From contig NC_031773.1 in assembly GCF_001522545.3 (NCBI RefSeq), positions 44,560,786-44,624,785 on the forward strand: a DNA stretch of 64,000 nucleotides, given 5' to 3'. Of the stretch, positions 61,287 to 64,000 are shown piece by piece. The position numbers were made by a program, and so were the translations under genes. The DNA is from Parus major. Taxonomy: Eukaryota > Chordata > Aves > Passeriformes > Paridae. How positions within the stretch are numbered: position 1 is the stretch's first letter; each line of letters opens with the position of its first letter. The notes beneath the pieces are model-generated. The model worked only from the letters and a program-made list of their open reading frames with translations. It had not been told where the DNA came from and did not search any database.

Positions 61287-64000
61287 AGAGGTCAGCGTAA
61301 GTGAAGCCCCGTACTATTTGCCTTATTTCTCAGCTGGATTGTGCAGCCAACCCTGAGTTCTGCTTTGCCACAGCTCACCTGTTTTCAGAGTTGAAGATGG
61401 CTCACTAAGGCATCCCTGACCTGCAGCCACAGTGAAGTAATATAACGAAACACAATAGATATTTGAACTAGAATTCTCTTATCTAATGGTGATTCTCATG
61501 CAGTTTACATAGAAAAATCTCTTGTCATTGAGATGCTTTATTAAAACCTTTGTTAATCTGCATAGATAAATCAAATTTCAAAAGGAGGGTGGTTGCTTCT
61601 TTCTTCCACAAGTTTGTTTGGGAATAACAAACAGAAACAGAGCTTGAAAAGTCCTCTCTAATTCCTGATGATACTCAGGGAGACCTAAAAATAGTTAGAA
61701 TACTATTCGCCATCACTCACTATTATTGAAAATGTAACATGTAAACTTCCACCTGGTGTGGAATTCATAGGTAGAATTTCATTTATCATTTCTGCAGTAG
61801 AAATGATAAAAGCAGACTTAAAGAGATATAATCTTCCTACTGGGTAGGAACATGTATGTAACTACAACTGAAAAAAAAATAGCATTTATTCTGTAAAGTA
61901 GCTCAGATTTAATTCAATTATTTCTCCTAAATAAAATAATGACACTATGAGGCGCAAGGATGGACTGTGGTACAGAAGGTCTAAGCTGCTAAGAGTACAA
62001 GTCTATAAGGGTCTTTAACATCAGAGTCCCAAAAGCAGCCTGGTGGTGCACCTAAATCAGTATTCTGGACTCCATATAAGTGACCAAAACCTCACTAACT
62101 AAATAAATGTCTTTTGAACTTCATTTATACATTTCTGAGAGGATTTGTTGCTTTAGTTCACAATATTTCATTACACTCCTAAAAGCAAAAGGACAATACC
62201 AATGCATGGCTTATGAACTCATAAAATTTCATGACTACTGCTCAAGATTAAACATGTCACGTGAATTCTTTTTTAAATAGAAGTGTAAAAATTAAAATGA
62301 GTAGCAGAAATATCTACTTTAGGTAGATATTAAAGTTTAAGGAATAAGGATATTGTCCTGGAATAGAACAGTACAATATTTAACAGGACAATATCCAACA
62401 GAATAATCAGTCAGACTGTTTAATGAATCCATTCTTTTATATTCATTTTATGAGATGGATCAATGAAATTTTACCCCCAAATTTATATTTTACTTAGTGG
62501 AATAAAATGGTCTCAAAGGCTGTAATATTTCACATTATTTCTATCATGTCTTAACTATTAGTTTAAAGGTAGAAGCGCTGAGAGATGCTTATACACTCTG
62601 CCAAACTTGTCCTATCAATCTATCACAGGAACAAAGAACAGTTTAACTTGGACTGAGACACACAAGAAGTCTTTTTTACTCTTAAGTCTATCCTAATTTG
62701 AAGCAACTGCTGAAATTGAGAGCATAAACCAATAAATGCAACTATTCCTCTTCCTATAAAAACCTCATTTCTTGCAAACAGACATAAAACTCACACAACA
62801 TAGGATTTCAGAAGTAGAGGTAACCATCTTTATGACTACTTTTATTTGCTTTCTATTCAGTTTTTCTCCCTGAAAACTAACAAGCCCTTATCATTTTTTG
62901 CATGAGATCTCATCCTCTGAGATTCCTTACCAGTTCAACAATAAATTTCAGAACTACAGAGCAGTCTGTTTTTTCTCCCCACAGCCCTACATATCACATA
63001 ATAAAGAAATTTGAAACAGTATTCCCGAAGTTGGCATGTCTCAGTGACACAAAAACTGAGGGAAATTCAGGAAAAAAAGCATGCAAAATTAGATATTTCT
63101 TTCAAATAAATTATCATATATAACTTATTCAAGCAATAAATCTATATGATCTAAGTGGCAGGGTGACTTCACATACAATTATGCCTAGACTTAAATACCT
63201 TATAAGTGAGAGTGACATGATTTATTTCGTTTGGTCCATTTGTAGTATAAGGAAAGAGCCAACATGATTCCAGATATGGCTTTCAAGCCAGGCCAGTTAA
63301 ATAACTTCTACATTTATAGCTTAAAATGAAACCACATTTTTCTATACAGGAAAATGTTCTTCCCAATAAAATGCCAAGGGGAAAATATCATAGTGGTATA
63401 TAGAAAACTAAGAGAGAAGTAATTACAGTACATTTGTATTGTCAACTTACTGATCTTGTTAGATCTTCTAAATATCATGAATGCCCTCATGAATGTCCTA
63501 CACCTTCCGTGGTTATACTCTAAGCCTCTGATCTACACTGTTTTAAACTTTACACAAAACATACTTCCAGATTAAGACATAGAAATGTCCTTTATAGGAT
63601 CTGTGTTTCACACCGATCTTAATGGACTCATTACACCTCAGAAAAATGCTTGTGTTCAGTGGACAGCGCAATTCCAAAGCCTGGTATTTTAACTAGTGAA
63701 AACTCCATCTTTTTAAAAAAATACTAATTACAATGGGAAGCTATGTTGTTGAGCCCCATTACTAAGGAGGCAGGTAATTAACTCCCCCTTATGATTTACT
63801 GGATATATGTATGGCAGTCTTTCCACTGCAATACATATGTTTATGCGAGTAGAAGTGTGAAAAGCAAAGATGATTTGTTATTTTCTTCCTCTACTGAAAA
63901 ACAACCCACAATATTGTCCTGCACAGACTAACTTATTTTAGATTATCAGAGCCAAAATCATCAGAGTCATGCTGAAGTTCAAGTCAGATTCTACCCCATT

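Larger units (their letters stand above)
42518..64000 (-). other. ANKS1B: 5' intron upstream of exon A, incomplete
   Basis: This lies 5' of exon A on the minus strand. Because exon A begins in phase 1, the preceding exon must end in phase 1, and I could not find it in these 21 kb, so the intron probably enters from beyond base 64000. It holds a minus-oriented CR1 fragment (59.65-59.78 kb), a possible MIR fragment (54.95-55.04 kb), an AT-rich palindrome and simple repeat (52.59-52.67 kb), a dirty A-rich tract (56.81-56.85 kb) and small tandem duplications (44.05 and 61.26 kb). The largest open frame is 122 codons on the minus strand at 43390-43758, with no family resemblance. The rest is AT-rich sequence with nothing I can name. 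Confidence 0.6.

Noticed and set aside
1..64000. CRISPR array, operon, phage or other prokaryotic system
   Set aside because: There are no regularly spaced repeats, no dense coding, and clear vertebrate introns and bird retroposons throughout.

Overview
This is vertebrate nuclear DNA and almost certainly avian. It is AT-rich, its genes are widely spaced, it has no bacterial-style coding, and its recognisable repeats are CR1 LINE 3' ends, the signature bird retroposon. One element (about 19.72-19.86 kb) is a tRNA-Ile-derived SINE with a CR1-type tail, the architecture known from TguSINE1 of the zebra finch, so a songbird (passerine) is the most likely source.

The window appears to lie inside one very large gene transcribed on the minus strand. 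Two short exons have convincing splice sites and compatible phases: 42381-42517 (137 nt, starts in phase 1, ends in phase 0) and 28851-29031 (181 nt, starts in phase 0, ends in phase 1). Joined, they encode a Pro/Ser/Thr-rich linker ending ...ALKNIVKVIRPQ, followed by PKQRTSIVSSLEFHRMNH... I assign this from memory to ANKS1B (AIDA-1/EB-1, a postsynaptic ankyrin-SAM-PTB scaffold), in the linker between the ankyrin repeats and the SAM domains. The exon calls are firmer than the gene name.

The rest is intron. 42518-64000 is the 5' intron (over 21 kb, entering from outside the window). 29032-42380 is a complete 13.3 kb intron. 1-28850 is the 3' intron (over 28 kb, leaving the window). These introns carry six 5'-truncated CR1 copies, one tRNA-Ile SINE, two probable ancient MIR-type SINE fragments, a (GT)n microsatellite, AT-rich simple repeats, a perfect 26-bp palindrome and several small tandem duplications. 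None of the open frames of 60-153 codons looks like an independent protein gene: they lack family resemblance, often overlap in several frames, and some run through repeats. I found no RNA gene, CRISPR array, intact transposon or unusual multi-gene system.
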